A stretch of 15,218 nucleotides of DNA from the NCBI GenBank assembly GCA_021806865.1, contig JAKAPU010000049.1, positions 1 through 15,218 of the forward strand, written 5' to 3'. Of this stretch, positions 13,673-15,218 are shown in pieces. The notes below the pieces were generated by a model that was not told where the DNA came from, made no database searches, and was given only the letters and a program-made list of their open reading frames with translations. Every line of letters begins with the position of its first letter. Position 1 is the first letter of the stretch. A program made the translations under genes and the position numbers. This stretch comes from an archaeon (GTDB lineage: Archaea; Thermoproteota; Nitrososphaeria; Nitrososphaerales; CADDZS01).

Positions 13673-14419
13673 TCAGTAGCCCGTTTTGAGGAGGCCGTAG
13701 TAATCGAAGACCATCACACCGTCGCTGTGCGCAAGCGCATACTCGAACTGCTGTTCGTAATCCTGCTTTGAAGCAATGGCCAATGGCTCCACACCGGCGA
13801 TTATTCCTGGGTGGATGTAGCTCTGGTCGGAGGACTGGTAGGTCTCAAGTATGAGGAGATCGGGGTTTAGAGTGGTGGTAAAGTTGGTCGTTGTCATCGC
13901 CGTCTTTCCTTCGAGGTAGTTTTGCTTCAGTGTTTGGAGCAGCCCTTCCTGGGTCGAGGTGGGAAGTGTGGACATGTCAAGGCTGATCCCGTTTTCCCCG
14001 AGGCCAAAGATCGATGTTGGTATCTTCTGGGTCGAATCGGTGAAGTACAGTGCGAAAAATATGTTCAGGTTTTGCACGTGCGCATCGGACACAAAGTACG
14101 TCAGCTCGCTCTGCGTGAAGAGTAGTGTTCCTGATCTGTACACTTGGAAGAAGATCGTGTTGAAACCGTTTGTCTTTGCAAACGATACCAATGATGAAAA
14201 GTTGGACTCGTCGACCAGTCCGTTTCCCTGGTTCACGTAGAGTATTATCGGCTTGTTTGAAACTGCCGTGTTTGTAGTTGTGGTGGTTGTGTGTTGATCC
14301 AGCAGGAATATTCCTGCAGAGATTACGATGATCGCGGTGATGATTATGCCAATGATTATTGGAAGGCGCAAGCTCTTTGGAGCCGCCTTTGGTTTCCTGT
14401 TTTTCGAGGATTTGGACAA
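13673..14419 (-). CDS. Membrane-anchored extracellular protein with barrel-like pattern, unknown function
   Basis: A 248-residue protein with a Lys-rich cytosolic N-terminus (1-18), one hydrophobic anchor at about 19-40, a Thr-rich linker (TTTTTT at 44-49), and an extracellular domain. In that domain alternating strands IILYVN (58-63), TIFFQVY (88-94), NIFFALYF (119-126), ISLDMS (145-150), LLILETY (188-194) and VMVFDYYGL (235-243) with helices between look like a beta/alpha barrel, as in glycoside-hydrolase-type proteins. Acidic residues near strand ends (for example Glu192 and Asp239) could be catalytic, but that is a guess. Sequons at Asn73 and Asn179 would allow N-glycosylation outside the cell. 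The TTG start at 14419 is preceded by GGTGAT at Shine-Dalgarno distance. Divergent from a prepilin-like gene. Family not recognised. Confidence 0.75.
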   Translation of the reverse strand: MSKSSKNRKPKAAPKSLRLPIIIGIIITAIIVISAGIFLLDQHTTTTTTNTAVSNKPIILYVNQGNGLVDESNFSSLVSFAKTNGFNTIFFQVYRSGTLLFTQSELTYFVSDAHVQNLNIFFALYFTDSTQKIPTSIFGLGENGISLDMSTLPTSTQEGLLQTLKQNYLEGKTAMTTTNFTTTLNPDLLILETYQSSDQSYIHPGIIAGVEPLAIASKQDYEQQFEYALAHSDGVMVFDYYGLLKTGY

Positions 14420-14501
14420 CTTGCATCACCAAGTCATGGTTGGAGCGCGTGCGAAGGAAAGATGTGAAATACCCCGAAATTGAATCTTGAGTTGAGCTGT
14501 C

Positions 14502-14987
14502 GTGAGGAGGAACCACAGGAAAGCAATCTCAAGCAACCTGCTAGTCGGGCTCATAGTGGGTTTGTTCGTCGGCGCCGTCGTGATTGCTCTAGTCATCGTG
14601 AACGTGTTTCCATCGCAGCAATCTTCGCAGCTCAGCTTCCAGGGATTCAGCCTGTTTTCCGGATCGCCGTCGGTCCAGTCGTACTCCACAAAGTGCCAGG
14701 GCGATGCTATATTCGAATTCAACGTAATCAATCCCTCGCAAAACTCAATACAGGTTGTCAACGTTGTAATCTCCGGCTCGACGCTCTCCAGGAACGCATC
14801 GACTCTTGTAATCGTGTCCAACGGCTGCCTGCCTCTCTCGCAGGGGAACCCGGTGATTCCTCCGAATTCCAATTATCAGTTTGTGGGGTACGTCGACACG
14901 CCTCTTCAATTTGGTGCAACCTACAATTGTTTGATTGAACTCGGGAACGGAGAGAACGTCACGCAGACGCTCATAGCGCAAGCCTGA
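14502..14987 (+). CDS. Prepilin-like secreted/surface protein
   Basis: A 161-residue protein with a short basic leader, RRNHRKA (2-8), then ISSNLLVGLIVGLFVG and a hydrophobic stretch to about residue 35. The K-A followed by I-S fits the archaeal class III (prepilin peptidase) signal, with cleavage after Ala8 and the helix kept in the mature protein. The rest is Ser/Asn/Val-rich with alternating polar and hydrophobic residues, as in a beta-sandwich. Three cysteines (65, 109, 143) and sequons at Asn98 and Asn152 suit an extracellular location. The start is GTG at 14502; the AGGAGG just inside the gene encodes Arg-Arg and has no usable start codon at the right distance after it. An ordinary membrane-anchored protein is the alternative. 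Its stop is one base from the stop of the convergent partial gene. Confidence 0.75.
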   Translation: MRRNHRKAISSNLLVGLIVGLFVGAVVIALVIVNVFPSQQSSQLSFQGFSLFSGSPSVQSYSTKCQGDAIFEFNVINPSQNSIQVVNVVISGSTLSRNASTLVIVSNGCLPLSQGNPVIPPNSNYQFVGYVDTPLQFGATYNCLIELGNGENVTQTLIAQA

Positions 14988-14988
14988 A

Positions 14989-15218
14989 TCATTCTTTTGG
15001 CAAAATATAGTCCTCATTGTTTATCGCGTGGAAAAACACGGGTACGTTCTGGGTCTTTGTCGCCCTAAAACTCGCGAGCATCCAGTCGCCCGGGGCAAAG
15101 TTGAGGCTCCTCTCAAGGAGAGTGTCGTCTATAGCAAAAGTGTCACCCACGAGCTGCCTGTCGTAGGGCCTCGGGAGCGTTCCAACAAAGTAGCTGTGGA
15201 TCTGGTGGAGTGCGTTTG
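14989..15218 (-). CDS. C-terminal part of an unrecognised protein (cut by window end)
   Basis: An open minus-strand frame enters at the window's right edge and ends with TGA (TCA at 14989-14991). Seventy-five residues are visible, including SYFVGTLPRPYDRQLVGD, then FAPGDWMLASFRATK, and ending in FFHAINNEDYILPKE. The other two minus-strand frames contain stops within the same stretch, and the composition is protein-like, so I regard it as coding. No start is in the window. There is no hydrophobic helix in the visible part. Family not recognised. Confidence 0.65.
   Translation of the reverse strand, partial: NALHQIHSYFVGTLPRPYDRQLVGDTFAIDDTLLERSLNFAPGDWMLASFRATKTQNVPVFFHAINNEDYILPKE

Noticed and set aside
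14505..14510. GAGGAGG-like run taken as a ribosome binding site for a later start
   Set aside because: No ATG, GTG or TTG follows at a suitable distance, and the bases encode the arginines of the prepilin-like leader.
14426..14872. Minus-strand open frame of 148 codons opposite the prepilin-like gene
   Set aside because: The plus frame has a coherent leader, hydrophobic helix and beta-rich domain; the minus frame has no such order.
1..15218. CRISPR arrays, insertion sequences, tRNA or rRNA genes
   Set aside because: I saw no regularly spaced repeats, transposase-like proteins, terminal repeats or tRNA-like stem sets on either strand.

Overview
The window reads as a gene-dense stretch of an archaeal chromosome, most likely from the Thermoproteota/thaumarchaeal (Nitrososphaeria-like) side. 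The reasons are inferential: AT-rich TATA-like boxes close to start codons, a DUF1614 membrane protein, a regulator with an archaeal TRASH-type metal-sensing tail, a class III (prepilin-like) signal peptide, and very frequent TTG starts. There are no rRNA or tRNA genes, mobile elements or CRISPR arrays that I can see. Intergenic gaps are short (the longest is about 150 bases).

Layout. 1-2738: a class I/II aminotransferase (+), a convergent DUF1614 membrane protein (-), a Bcp/PrxQ-type peroxiredoxin (+) and a 75-residue two-helix membrane protein (+). 2749-4997: a two-gene minus-strand operon, a cystathionine beta-synthase-like enzyme followed by a cystathionine gamma-lyase/synthase, which looks like a reverse transsulfuration unit. 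5100-7017: a divergent pair, a fumarylacetoacetate-hydrolase-family enzyme (-) and a 3-hydroxyisobutyrate-dehydrogenase-family reductase (+). 7077-8944: a YhfC-like polytopic membrane protein and a divergent homoserine dehydrogenase, both +.

8941-11723 is the most interesting region, a compact copper-handling locus on the minus strand. In transcription order it has a PadR-type winged-helix regulator with a C-terminal TRASH metal-binding tail, a Cu+ P1B-type ATPase whose usual N-terminal HMA domain is replaced by a YHS domain, and a 47-residue stand-alone YHS protein too short for most gene callers. The regulator gene and the mini YHS gene share upstream sequence blocks (TTTGKACA 6-7 bases before the ATG, GATATA, and CATTT), a candidate operator. 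The layout resembles the Sulfolobus copT-copM-copA cluster but is built from different domains.

11767-15218: a DUF72 protein and TatC (both -), a membrane-anchored extracellular protein of barrel-like strand pattern (-), a divergent prepilin-like protein (+), and the C-terminal end of an unrecognised minus-strand gene that leaves the window. The metabolic genes point to amino-acid and sulfur metabolism (homoserine, homocysteine, cysteine). The rest concerns redox defence, copper efflux, Tat export and the cell surface.
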